From contig JABFSG010000005.1 of assembly GCA_013140715.1 (NCBI GenBank), positions 25,576 to 89,575 on the forward strand: DNA of 64,000 bases, in the 5' to 3' direction. This DNA comes from Nitrospiraceae bacterium. GTDB lineage: Bacteria; Nitrospirota; Nitrospiria; Nitrospirales; Nitrospiraceae. Positions 42,530 to 50,742 of this stretch are shown here, in pieces (the stretch's first letter is position 1; every line of letters begins with the position of its first letter). Position numbers and translations under genes: made by a program. Below the pieces are notes generated by a model. That model did not search any database. It worked only from the letters and a program-made list of their open reading frames with translations, and was not told where the DNA came from.

Positions 42530-42937
42530 ATGAAGCGCATCAGTGGCTTAAAGTTGCTTGAGGAGCGAGAGGGTGAGGGGCGGCCAGCTCAGAGGGGGAG
42601 CCCTGTCGTCGATAACATGCGATTATTTCTGGGCAAGGGCGAGGAAGTTCCGCTGAACGAGAAACAGGCTGAGCACCTTTCAAAAGAGATGATCCGCGTC
42701 GAGAATGGCATCACCTTCGTCGATCGCACTATTCGCCTTGGACAGCGCGAAGTCATCGCCGGTGTGGAACATGCGCTGATCGGCATGAAGGCTGGTGGCT
42801 ACCGGAAGGTCCGCATCAGCCCGCATTTTGCCTATCGAAACGAAGGCGTTCTTGATTTGATTCCTGCCGATGCGGTGCTGATCGTGGAGGTCAGGTTGCG
42901 AGAGATTATTCAAAAGCGTACAGTTCATGCGTCATGA
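42530..42937 (+). CDS. FKBP-type peptidyl-prolyl isomerase-like protein
   Basis: The 135-aa protein matches the FKBP fold: TFVDRTIRLGQREVIAGVEHALIGMKAGGYRKVRISPHFAYRNEG, and VLIVEVRLREI at the end. It catalyses Xaa-Pro isomerisation in FKBPs; aromatic active-site residues are only partly kept. No signal peptide, so probably cytoplasmic. Its stop overlaps the ATG of the next gene by 4 bp. Confidence 0.8.
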   Translation: MKRISGLKLLEEREGEGRPAQRGSPVVDNMRLFLGKGEEVPLNEKQAEHLSKEMIRVENGITFVDRTIRLGQREVIAGVEHALIGMKAGGYRKVRISPHFAYRNEGVLDLIPADAVLIVEVRLREIIQKRTVHAS

Positions 42938-43296
42938 GCATACGGACTCTCTTTCCCTGTCCCTCCAGCCCCAACTGCGTTTCAACCCAAGCTCAGGACG
43001 GAGGCCATGCAATTGCACCGTTCCACTACCGCAAGTCACGGGCAGAGGCGAAGGAGGGGTTGAAGGAAGTCATCCGGTCTCTGCCACGCGCCAAACTCGT
43101 CGAAGAGGACGAGTCCTATCTGCATTATGAGTTCACCAGTCTGCTGCTTCGGTTTGTGGACGATGTCGAGTTTGTCTTCGACGAGGAGGTGAAGACGATT
43201 CATTTTCGCTCTGCTTCACGGACCGGCTACGGCGACCTTGGTGTGAATCGCGCGCGCATGGAGCAGGTACGCGCCCTCGTAGCCGAAAAGCTGTAA
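42934..43296 (+). CDS. DUF1499-family protein
   Basis: The 120-aa protein has the DUF1499 signature: CPSSPNCVST near the N-terminus and IHFRSASRTGYGDLGVNRARMEQVRALV near the C-terminus. Function is unknown. It is translationally coupled to the FKBP gene by an ATGA overlap. Confidence 0.85.
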   Translation: MSIRTLFPCPSSPNCVSTQAQDGGHAIAPFHYRKSRAEAKEGLKEVIRSLPRAKLVEEDESYLHYEFTSLLLRFVDDVEFVFDEEVKTIHFRSASRTGYGDLGVNRARMEQVRALVAEKL

Positions 43297-43362
43297 CTTT
43301 TTCTGCAATTCGCTTTGGAGAGATCAGGGCTATTGGTATGATTCTCCCAACAGGAGGGGCGT

Positions 43363-43686
43363 ATGGCTTTTAAGCGAAAGGCATCACGCGTCGAGGCCGG
43401 ACGGGTCGGTCGTCTGCAGCGCGGGTCGCTCTCGGCGCCCTGCAAGGTGTTGGATGTCAGCGAAACAGGCGTCCGGATTGAGAGTCGCATGTTCGTGAAG
43501 AGCGGCGATGTGCTCCAACTTGTGATCGAGCTTGAGCAGGGGAGAACGTTGACCTGTGGCTTGCAAGTCGTCCACGTGCGTTCCCCTCAGCTAGGGACAA
43601 AGATCACGTCGATCAGTTCAGAGGACAGGGAACGACTGACCCATATCCTCGACGACAATGTGCAGACCAGTTTTTCTCGCCGGTAG
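43363..43686 (+). CDS. PilZ-domain protein
   Basis: The 107-aa protein looks like a single PilZ domain: an N-terminal basic segment (KASRVEAGRVGRLQRG), VLDVSETGVRIES matching the D/N-x-S-x-x-G motif, and a beta-barrel end LTCGLQVVHVRSPQLGTKITSI. It may bind cyclic di-GMP, though the RxxxR motif is not clear. Four more PilZ proteins are clustered at 50.7-52.5 kb. Confidence 0.72.
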   Translation: MAFKRKASRVEAGRVGRLQRGSLSAPCKVLDVSETGVRIESRMFVKSGDVLQLVIELEQGRTLTCGLQVVHVRSPQLGTKITSISSEDRERLTHILDDNVQTSFSRR

Positions 43687-43690
43687 CCGG

Positions 43691-43768
43691 TCTTGTTTAT
43701 TTGGTTTATTTGGTTTATTTGGTTGAACGAATTTCACCAGATGAACCAAATAAACCAAACAAACCAGG
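43691..43768. repeat. 9-bp-unit hairpin element E10
   Basis: The left arm is three near-identical units (GTTTATTTG). The right arm CCAGATGAACCAAATAAACC ends in AAACAAACCAGG. This copy lies between convergent 3' ends rather than before a start. Confidence 0.82.
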
Positions 43769-43966
43769 TCAGTGCGCGGGGCTTGGTGGTTTTGGGCCGA
43801 GTCTGGTCGTGTGCTGGAAGACGCACTTCGGGCAGGTGTAGTGGACGAACTGGTTGCCGCCGACGAGGCGCTTCTTCATCGGGAGCCGACACCAGGTACA
43901 GAGGCGATCTGGAAGGTCGGCCGAAGGCGGAGTCCGGTTCGGCTCTGTTGGAGTCGCGTTACCCAT
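43769..43966 (-). CDS. Small zinc-ribbon protein
   Basis: The 65-aa protein has CTWC and CPKC motifs separated by about 22 residues, with HYTC adjacent, a typical zinc ribbon. ATG 43966 has GGAGAG upstream. No wider family is recognised. It converges with the PilZ gene across E10. Confidence 0.55.
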   Translation of the reverse strand: MGNATPTEPNRTPPSADLPDRLCTWCRLPMKKRLVGGNQFVHYTCPKCVFQHTTRLGPKPPSPAH

Positions 43967-44145
43967 GTGGGCATTCTCTCCGACCGCTGAGAACCTTGTC
44001 AATCGATCGCATGGCCTCGGAGCACCTTCGCGTGAAAAAAAGTTTCCCCACCCTCTCTCATGTGAAAAATTTCGTGATATAGTCCCTCTTGACGGTCCAA
44101 GGCCACAGTTTCTTCACCCTCTTAACAGAAAGGTCTGTAACCTGT

Positions 44146-44586
44146 ATGAATAGTTCGACTGATTCCGAGTCCGCGATCTTTCCAACCGAGTCCCCAGTAG
44201 CTGCTTCCATTGCCCCCCAGGAGATGGTGGGTGAGGGGAAGGCGTGGGGACTCTGTACCGCAGTTGACCTCCAAGATTGTCATCCCGACCTGATTCGCAA
44301 TGCCGACCATATCCGTCGTTATGTCGTTGAGCTGTGCGAGCTCATCGCCATGAAGCGTTTTGGCGAATGCCAGGTCGTCGATTTCGGCTCAGGCCGCGTG
44401 GCCGGGTATTCCATGGTGCAGCTGATCTCGACGTCGTTGATCAGCGGCCATTTCGCGAACGATACGAATAACGCCTACCTCGACATTTTTAGTTGCAAGG
44501 GTTATGACCCTGCCGTCGTTGAGGCATTCTCCAAAGACTTTTTCGGCGCCCGTCGCAGCACCGCGACCGTTACGCTTCGTTACTAG
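44146..44586 (+). CDS. Divergent S-adenosylmethionine decarboxylase (SpeD)-family protein
   Basis: The 146-aa protein matches the short bacterial AdoMetDC fold: WGLCTAVDLQDCHPDLIRNADHIRRYVVELCELI, then the region of the self-cleavage site and AYLDIFSCKGYDPAVVEAF. Canonical SpeD enzymes have an ESH...HT motif where Ser becomes the pyruvoyl group. Here the segment reads STSLISGHFAND, so Ser is kept but its neighbours differ. Such SpeD-like proteins are known to include pyruvoyl ornithine or arginine decarboxylases. The substrate is therefore open. ATG 44146 is preceded by GTAACC and no clear SD. Confidence 0.75.
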   Translation: MNSSTDSESAIFPTESPVAASIAPQEMVGEGKAWGLCTAVDLQDCHPDLIRNADHIRRYVVELCELIAMKRFGECQVVDFGSGRVAGYSMVQLISTSLISGHFANDTNNAYLDIFSCKGYDPAVVEAFSKDFFGARRSTATVTLRY

Positions 44587-44591
44587 GAAGA

Positions 44592-44624
44592 TACCGGGGG
44601 TCGTGGTCACGCGGCCCCCGGTAC
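44592..44624 (+). terminator. GC-rich hairpin after the SpeD-like gene
   Basis: TACCGGGGG and CCCCCGGTA pair around a 13-nt centre shortly after the stop. There is no U-run, so it may be a processing or pausing hairpin rather than a full terminator. Confidence 0.45.
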
Positions 44625-44655
44625 CGACCCAAAAGGCACGACCCTCCCACGAATC

Positions 44656-44988
44656 ATGAAACCCACCACGGTCAAAGAATTTTTCAAACTTCTTCCAAGC
44701 CAGCTGGATTCAGATGCTGCCGAGGATCTTGAAGCAATCTACCAGTTCGATCTGAGCGGCGCTCAGGGGGGGCAATACATCCTCTCGATCCGGGAGGGGG
44801 CCTGTCAGGTCACAGAAGGGACCCATGCGGACCCTCATGTTGTGCTCTCGATGGCGGGAGAAGATTGCGTCAAGGTTCTGAATGGCCAGTTGAGCGGGAC
44901 AGTTGCAGCGATGTCGGGCCGGTTGAAGGTCAGCGGAGACCTTGGCCTGGCGATGCAATTGAAATCGCTCTTCCCAACCCTCGGGTAA
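44656..44988 (+). CDS. SCP2 sterol-binding-domain protein
   Basis: The 110-aa protein is a stand-alone SCP2 domain: AIYQFDLSGAQGGQYILSIREGACQVTEGTHADPHVVLSMAGEDCVKVLNGQLSG and GRLKVSGDLGLAMQLKSLF. Such domains bind lipids in a hydrophobic tunnel. Hopanoid or other isoprenoid lipids could be ligands here, but this is inference. It lies 70 bp after the SpeD-like gene. Confidence 0.85.
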   Translation: MKPTTVKEFFKLLPSQLDSDAAEDLEAIYQFDLSGAQGGQYILSIREGACQVTEGTHADPHVVLSMAGEDCVKVLNGQLSGTVAAMSGRLKVSGDLGLAMQLKSLFPTLG

Positions 44989-45090
44989 CATCTCCGCAGC
45001 ATGGCCGAACGAGACTAGTCAAACAGGGTGTGAGCCAATCGGTTCACGTCTCGCTTTTCTCGCAAGTCTCGCCTTTCGCGCGCCGTGGCT

Positions 45091-48000
45091 CTATCGGCCA
45101 GTCGGCACCTGCCCCTGTTCTGCCGGTATCCAGTCAGCGTTCTCAGGAGTCTTGTCTGCATGCCGGGGGAACCATTCCTCCAAGATCACATAGACCGTGG
45201 GGATGAGGAAGAGAGTGAGGATCGTTGAGACGCTGAGTCCCCCGACGACTGCGCGTGCCAAGGGGGCGTTCGTTTCACCGCCGGTTCCCCAGCCGATGGC
45301 CATGGGGAGCAGCCCGACGACGGTGGCCAGGGAAGTCATCAGAATGGGCCGGAGCCGCGTCCGCGCAGCGGTGATCGCCGCATCATGTAACTCCTGCCCT
45401 CGCCGTCGAAGCACGTTCGTATAATCGACCAGCAGGACGCCGTTTGAGACGACGATGCCCAGCATCATAATGATGCCCATCATGGAGGTGGTGGAGAGGG
45501 TTGTCTCGGTCAGGAAGAGGATCAGAATCACTCCGGGGAAGCCCATCGGGACTGAAAACATGATGACGAAAGGATCGATGAGCGATTTGAACTGAGCGGC
45601 CATCACCATATAGACGAGGATCAGGGCCAGGACTGTCGCAAACAGCAGACCCTCAAATGTTTCTCTCTGCTGCTGGATTTGGCCGGCTAACCGGATGCTG
45701 AAGCCTGTGGGCAGCTGGATCTTGGCCAGGGCTTCCTCCAGGTCTGTGGCGATGGCGCCGAGGTCCCGGTCTACGGGGTTGGCGGTCAGATGGATTACCC
45801 GCTGAAAGTACTTGCGATCGATCTTTACCGGGCCGGCATTGAGTTTGAGCGAGGCGACGTTTTTGAGAAGAACCGGTTCTCCGGTACGTGAGGTCAAGAC
45901 GATATTCTCGATGGCGCTGAGGTCCTTTCGGTGTTCTTCTGCGAGCCAGGCGCTAATGTAGTATTCGTTCCCGTTTTGGGGGTCGGTGTAGATGATCGGG
46001 TCGGTTTGGCCGTTCCCATTGAGTGAGAAGAGCACGGCGGTGGCGACATCCGTTTCACTGATACCGAGAAGCGCGGCCTTCTCACGGTCCACCACCACGT
46101 TGACCTCGGGATAGTTCTCCTCGCGGCTGACGTCGATATCGGCGAGGCCCGGTATGCGGTGCATGATGTCTTCGACCTCCCGGATGACCCCCCGCGCTTT
46201 GTCGAAATCGTAGCCGTAGATTTCCACGTCGACAGACTTCTGCGACCCAAAGCTGGTGATGCGCTTGATGATCCCGCCTGGATCGAAATACATTGCGACG
46301 CCCGGAAAGAGGGCTAACACCTTGGGCCTCACGTCGTTCATAATTTGTACTTGGCTTCGTTTCCGTTTGTCCGGCGTAACGAGATGGACGGAGATGCCTG
46401 ACGTATGGGGGCCGGTGTTCGGATTGAACAGGGAAGATCGCCCCTGGGCCAACACCCCGGTACTGGAGACGATGGTTTCCAGTTCCTCGGCAGGGATCTG
46501 CGCCCGCAGGACCCGTTCGACCTCTGCCACTTGCTGCTCGGTTTTCTCCACCCGCTGACCGACCTGCCCGCGCAAGACGATACGGAACTGGCTCTCATCC
46601 GACACCGGCAGAAACTCCGTCCCGATTTTTGGCGTCAACGCGAGCGAGGCGATGAAGAACAGCAGAATGCCTCCGATGAAGAGCCGGCGATGGCTCAAGA
46701 CCCAGCGGAGGGATTCCTCGTAGCCCTTGTCCAAGGACTCGTATCGTTCGCGGCTCCAATCCATCAGTCGCGTAAGCCAGAGCGGCATCGAACGGCGAGA
46801 TTCCTGTTCCGGTTTGAGGAATCGATAGCACAGCGCCGGGGTGACCGTGCGTGACACAAAGAAGGAGGTGAACAATGAGATAGCAATGGTGATGGTCAAG
46901 GGAATCAGTAGTAGACGGGCAATTCCGGCGACGAAGAAAATCGGGAGGAAGACGACGACCGTGGTGATCGTCGAGGCGAGAATGGGCATGGCCACTTCGC
47001 GGGCCGCTTCCAGGATCGCGTCCAAGCGGCGTGTCGTAGTGTTGAGATGGCGTTGAATGTTCTCGAGTTCCACTATGGAATCGTCGACGAGCCGGCCGAT
47101 TCCGAGCGCCAGGCCTCCCAGGGTGAACACGTTCAGGGTTTGTCCGGAGAAGTACAGCACGATAAAGGTCACCATGATCGAGAGGGGAATGGCGACGGAG
47201 ATGATCAGCGTGCTCGTAAAGTTACGGAGGAAGATCAAGATGACCAATGCAGCCAGCAGTGATCCGTGCAAAGCCTGTTCGATGAGGTTGCTGATCGATT
47301 GGCGGATGTAGACCGATTGATCGAATGAAATCCCGACCTTCACGCTGGGTGGAATGCCGACCATCTTCGGCAGAGCCTCGCGCAACGCATCCACCACCGA
47401 CACGGTGTTGGCGATTGGCTGTTTGTTGACCCGTAAGTAGACGGCTCTGGCCCCATCCGTCCTGACGATGTTGGTCTGGATGTCCGACGAATCGGTCACG
47501 GTGCCGACATCCCGCACCCGCACGGGGCTGCCTTGTTGGTTCACCTTGACGATCACGTCCTGGATCGGGTCGACCGTACGGAACTGATTATTGGTGAAGA
47601 CGTTGTAATCCAGATTCCCGGCTTTGATATCGCCGGAGGGGAGGATAAGGTTGGCGGCCTTTACGGATTTGACGACGTCGAGGATCGAAAGACTCCGGGC
47701 GTTCAGCAGTGAAGGATCCAGGTTGATATTGATCTGACGGATCTTCCCGCCTTCCACAGTCGCAGCGGCGACATTGGCGATCTGTTCGATCTGCGGCGCG
47801 ATCGTATTCGAGGCCAAATCGTACAGGGCCCGTTCGTCGAGATCGTCGCTGGAGACCGTCACGAGCGAAACCGGAATATTGGAGACGTCGAACTTGACGA
47901 TGAAGGGTTGCAGAATGCCGGGTGGGAGACTGTTGAGAATTTGGGTGACCCGTTGCATTACCTCCATCTGACCGGCATTAATGTCCGTGCCCCAATTGAA

Positions 48001-48282
48001 CCAGATCTGCACCGCGCCGATGCCTTGTTTGGCGAACGATTCGACGTGCTCGACGTTCGACGCAGAGCTGACGGCCTTCTCGATGGGGTAGACGACACTC
48101 TGTTCGATGTCGAGCGGTGGCGCGCCTTTATAGATGACGCCGACGAACGCGACGGGCACTTGAATCTGTGGAAAGAGGTCGACCGGTAACCGTTGCACGG
48201 AGGTGCCGCCCAAGATCAGCATGGCCAAGGACAGCATCAGGACGCCGATGCGATTGCGAAGTGCGAGAAGCGTTAACCACAT
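45091..48282 (-). CDS. RND-family efflux permease (HAE1/AcrB type)
   Basis: The 1063-aa inner-membrane permease of a tripartite efflux pump has twelve helices and two large periplasmic loops. TM4 keeps the Asp-Asp proton pair in GIGRLVDDSIVELENIQRHL. TM10 has a Ser (GIVVSNGVLLVDYTN) where AcrB has Lys940. It forms an operon with the upstream adaptor and TetR regulator. No outer-membrane factor is in the cluster, so a TolC-like protein elsewhere must complete the pump. The substrate is not predictable. Confidence 0.92.
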   Translation of the reverse strand: MWLTLLALRNRIGVLMLSLAMLILGGTSVQRLPVDLFPQIQVPVAFVGVIYKGAPPLDIEQSVVYPIEKAVSSASNVEHVESFAKQGIGAVQIWFNWGTDINAGQMEVMQRVTQILNSLPPGILQPFIVKFDVSNIPVSLVTVSSDDLDERALYDLASNTIAPQIEQIANVAAATVEGGKIRQININLDPSLLNARSLSILDVVKSVKAANLILPSGDIKAGNLDYNVFTNNQFRTVDPIQDVIVKVNQQGSPVRVRDVGTVTDSSDIQTNIVRTDGARAVYLRVNKQPIANTVSVVDALREALPKMVGIPPSVKVGISFDQSVYIRQSISNLIEQALHGSLLAALVILIFLRNFTSTLIISVAIPLSIMVTFIVLYFSGQTLNVFTLGGLALGIGRLVDDSIVELENIQRHLNTTTRRLDAILEAAREVAMPILASTITTVVVFLPIFFVAGIARLLLIPLTITIAISLFTSFFVSRTVTPALCYRFLKPEQESRRSMPLWLTRLMDWSRERYESLDKGYEESLRWVLSHRRLFIGGILLFFIASLALTPKIGTEFLPVSDESQFRIVLRGQVGQRVEKTEQQVAEVERVLRAQIPAEELETIVSSTGVLAQGRSSLFNPNTGPHTSGISVHLVTPDKRKRSQVQIMNDVRPKVLALFPGVAMYFDPGGIIKRITSFGSQKSVDVEIYGYDFDKARGVIREVEDIMHRIPGLADIDVSREENYPEVNVVVDREKAALLGISETDVATAVLFSLNGNGQTDPIIYTDPQNGNEYYISAWLAEEHRKDLSAIENIVLTSRTGEPVLLKNVASLKLNAGPVKIDRKYFQRVIHLTANPVDRDLGAIATDLEEALAKIQLPTGFSIRLAGQIQQQRETFEGLLFATVLALILVYMVMAAQFKSLIDPFVIMFSVPMGFPGVILILFLTETTLSTTSMMGIIMMLGIVVSNGVLLVDYTNVLRRRGQELHDAAITAARTRLRPILMTSLATVVGLLPMAIGWGTGGETNAPLARAVVGGLSVSTILTLFLIPTVYVILEEWFPRHADKTPENADWIPAEQGQVPTGR

Positions 48283-48288
48283 AGTTGG

Positions 48289-48416
48289 TAACGGGTAAGG
48301 CGTGAGGGGTAAGGGGTAAACCGTGAAGCGCCATACGTGAAACGTAACGAGTAAGATGTCGAAGTGGGGAGTCTTTTCACGTTTTACCTTTTACGATTCA
48401 CGTTTAACCGGTTGAA
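48289..48416. repeat. 7-bp-unit hairpin element H4
   Basis: The left arm holds about ten heptamers (GGTAACG, GGTAAGG, CGTGAGG, GGTAAGG, GGTAAAC...). The right arm holds TTCACGT, TTTACCT, TTTACGA, TTCACGT, TTAACC. It lies between the adaptor and the RND permease inside the operon; its end overlaps the last codons of the adaptor gene. Confidence 0.75.
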
Positions 48417-49578
48417 GAGGTTGCACCTGCACGGGAGCGCCTTCATGCACGAGGTCTTTCCCGGAGACGATCACCTGCTCCGATCCGTTCAAGCCCTTGG
48501 TAATTTCCACCCGATTGTCGTCGCGGAATCCGATTTCCACCGGCACCCGCTGGGCCTTTCCTTCGCGCACAATGTAGACGTACTGGGCGTCTTCCAATCG
48601 GCTCACTGCGTCAATCGGGATCTGGATCGTGTTCCGATGGGTGCCGACTTGAATTTCTACCCGCGCGAACATGCCGCCTTTCAAGACATGATCTTTATTG
48701 GGGAGGTCCACCTCGATAGTCATCGTGCGGGTGGCTCGGTTCAGCGCCTGGACGACTCGGGTGACGGTGCCCTCGAAGACTCGATCCGGGTAGGCCTCGG
48801 CGCGTACTTCCGCTTTTTGGCCTGCCCGGATGAGCGGGACGTCTTTTTCCACGACTTCGATCAGGATGCGGACGGTTTGGATTTCATGGAGGGTCAGGAT
48901 CCCGCGCGAGGTGGTGGAGGTGCCGGCAGTAGCCCCGCTGACATAGGCGCCAAGATCGAGATTGCGCTCGGCCACGTAGCCGGCGAAAGGCGCGCGGATA
49001 TAGGAGTAGGCCAGGTTTGTTTCGGCCTGCGCCAGGGCGACCTCCATCTGCTGGACCTGGGCACGGAGCGAGTCGAGCGCCGCCACCGCTGCATCGAATG
49101 CGACTTGAGCGTTATCCAGATCCTGTTGCGAGACAAACTGGTCTTTGATCAACGCCTGCATCCGACTGAGCGTGAGGGTGGCATTGCGCAGGCTCGCGTC
49201 CTGCTGCGCGACTCTCGCTCTGGCTGCAGCCAGGTTTGCCTTGGCTTGGTTGACGGCATGCTGATAATCCGTGTGATCGATCTCGATCAGAAGCTGGTTG
49301 GCTTTCACCAGGTCTCCTTTATCGACGTAGAGCTTGGCAATGTAGCCGTTCACCCGTGAGAACAGATTAACCGTCTGGTTGGGGGTGATATCGGCGGTAT
49401 AGGGGAGTCGAATGTCCAGGTCTTGTTTCAGCGGCGTGACGGTGGCGACGGTGATAGTCCTGGCCTTGCGGTTGTCGCTCTTGGCTCCGGTGCTGAGGCG
49501 AAACACAACGAGAGCCATGATGGCAAAGAATACGATGACGCCGAGCGTGACAATCGGATGCTGTTTCAGGGGGTTCAT
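48391..49578 (-). CDS. RND efflux periplasmic adaptor (membrane-fusion protein)
   Basis: The 395-aa protein has an N-terminal membrane anchor (HPIVTLGVIVFFAIMALVVF), a biotinyl-lipoyl-like domain (LFSRVNGYIAKLYVDKGDLVKANQLLIEID), a long helical hairpin rich in Ala/Gln (residues about 110-185), a second lipoyl half (YSYIRAPFAGYVAERNLDLGAYV) and beta-barrel domains. It links the RND pump to an outer-membrane channel. Its start overlaps the TetR stop (ATGA). The final codons are within repeat H4. Confidence 0.9.
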   Translation of the reverse strand: MNPLKQHPIVTLGVIVFFAIMALVVFRLSTGAKSDNRKARTITVATVTPLKQDLDIRLPYTADITPNQTVNLFSRVNGYIAKLYVDKGDLVKANQLLIEIDHTDYQHAVNQAKANLAAARARVAQQDASLRNATLTLSRMQALIKDQFVSQQDLDNAQVAFDAAVAALDSLRAQVQQMEVALAQAETNLAYSYIRAPFAGYVAERNLDLGAYVSGATAGTSTTSRGILTLHEIQTVRILIEVVEKDVPLIRAGQKAEVRAEAYPDRVFEGTVTRVVQALNRATRTMTIEVDLPNKDHVLKGGMFARVEIQVGTHRNTIQIPIDAVSRLEDAQYVYIVREGKAQRVPVEIGFRDDNRVEITKGLNGSEQVIVSGKDLVHEGAPVQVQPLQPVKRES

Positions 49579-50240
49579 GGCGTAGCCCTCCCCGACGTCC
49601 TCCGGATGGCCGGCACCTTGCTCAGTCCGGTGAGAAAGAGATCGACGTAGGTAGCTACCGTATCCTCATGAGATTGATGCATGGGGATGTTGAAGATCTC
49701 ATGAAGCAGACGATGGTGGACCACCACGCCGATGAATGCACGGGCTGCCAGGAGAGGATCGGCAGGTTTAAATGCGCCCTCTTCAATCCTTATGCGAATG
49801 TACGAAGCGAGGTGGTCATAGAACACTTTGAGATGTTTGCCGAAGAACATCTCTGACAGTTCGTGTCCTTCCAGTGCACTGAACAAAAGGAGTCGTAAGA
49901 ACGTCGAATCGACATCGGGGCGAATGCGGTAGCGTGCAATCATCGTAAACACGCGATGGTCGTCTCGTGCCTTGACCGCAGCCTCCATCGGTTCCAGCAG
50001 CTCGTTGAGACTCGCTTTTTCGGCCAGGATTGCGGCGTAGAGCCTCCGTTTCGTCGGAAAGTGCTTGAAGACCAGGGCCTCGCTCACACCAGCCGCTTTG
50101 GCGATTTCTTTGGTGGTGGTGCCGTTGAACCCTTTTGCGGCGAAGAGTGTAGCGGCGGCCGCAATGAGGCTGGCCTGACGATCCTGTCCGGACGCCCGTC
50201 GGCCGTTCTCTTTTACGGGTTGTGCGACTCGCTTTTTCAT
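49575..50240 (-). CDS. TetR-family regulator of the RND operon
   Basis: The 221-aa protein has an N-terminal HTH (LIAAAATLFAAKGFNGTTTKEIAKAAGVSEALVFKHFPTKRRLY) and a helical ligand domain. It is first in the operon with the adaptor and the RND permease and is probably an autorepressor released by a pump substrate. ATG 50240 (MKKRVAQPVKENG) is chosen; an in-frame start 54 bp upstream would read through the putative operator. Confidence 0.88.
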   Translation of the reverse strand: MKKRVAQPVKENGRRASGQDRQASLIAAAATLFAAKGFNGTTTKEIAKAAGVSEALVFKHFPTKRRLYAAILAEKASLNELLEPMEAAVKARDDHRVFTMIARYRIRPDVDSTFLRLLLFSALEGHELSEMFFGKHLKVFYDHLASYIRIRIEEGAFKPADPLLAARAFIGVVVHHRLLHEIFNIPMHQSHEDTVATYVDLFLTGLSKVPAIRRTSGRATP

Positions 50241-50241
50241 A

Positions 50242-50261
50242 GTAAGTAAGCGCTCACTCAC
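50242..50261. promoter_or_regulatory. Putative TetR operator
   Basis: GTAAGTAAGCGCTCACTCAC is a 20-bp palindrome (8 of 10 pairs) adjoining the TetR start codon. It has the half-site style common for TetR operators of efflux genes. Confidence 0.65.
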
Positions 50262-50388
50262 CATCACCCTAGCATGAGGCATTTCCAGGGGCAAGTATTG
50301 GGGTCGTATTCACGGTCTTAGGGGAGGGGAATGTATAGGCACGCAGAGGGGAGCGATACAGACGAAGTACGTATCGATACAGCGGTCT

Positions 50389-50569
50389 AGGAGCCTATCC
50401 GACATGGCCTTCGTGACGAGGCAGGAGGTGTGGTTAGCTGAGCGGCGCAAGGCTTGAACAAGCCGGAGGCGTATTCGCTGGAATACGTTGAGGATTTTTT
50501 CAGGCCGAAAACGACGCAGGTGGTTGCGCATCCGTTGCCGCAGTAGAACGTCATGTCGGACAGGCTCCT
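50389..50569. mobile_element. MITE-like element R4, copy 2
   Basis: Ends AGGAGCCTATCCGACAT and ATGTCGGACAGGCTCCT match copy 1 with one change. The interior is inverted relative to copy 1. It joins R5 directly, sharing a CTA(G). Confidence 0.85.
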
Positions 50570-50742
50570 AGCCCGCATTATTCATGAGTGCTTCTGCTGC
50601 GACGCGCCTTTGGCGGGCAGGCTCGCCGCTCGTCCCCTCGACGTACTGTTCAAGTACGCCTCGGGGCCTCGCGGCTCCGTATGCCCGTCTCGCACGCGAC
50701 TGCGCGATTTCGCGACGAACCGTCATGAATAATGCGGGCTAG
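50568..50742. mobile_element. MITE-like element R5 (175 bp)
   Basis: Perfect 20-bp terminal inverted repeats (CTAGCCCGCATTATTCATGA) bound a GC-rich inner palindrome (CTGCGACGCGCC..., GTACTGTTCAAGTAC). The right end supplies the TAG stop of the minus-strand PilZ gene next to it. Confidence 0.85.

Noticed and set aside
1786-43768. The 9-bp-unit arrays as CRISPR or protein-coding repeats
   Set aside because: There are no constant spacers, the units are too short and degenerate, and the hydrophobic reading frames they create (FIWFIWFIWL-type) have no start signals. Structure, not coding, explains them.
48364-49359. A 331-codon open frame antisense to the adaptor gene
   Set aside because: It overlaps the clear RND adaptor on the other strand and has no recognisable features.
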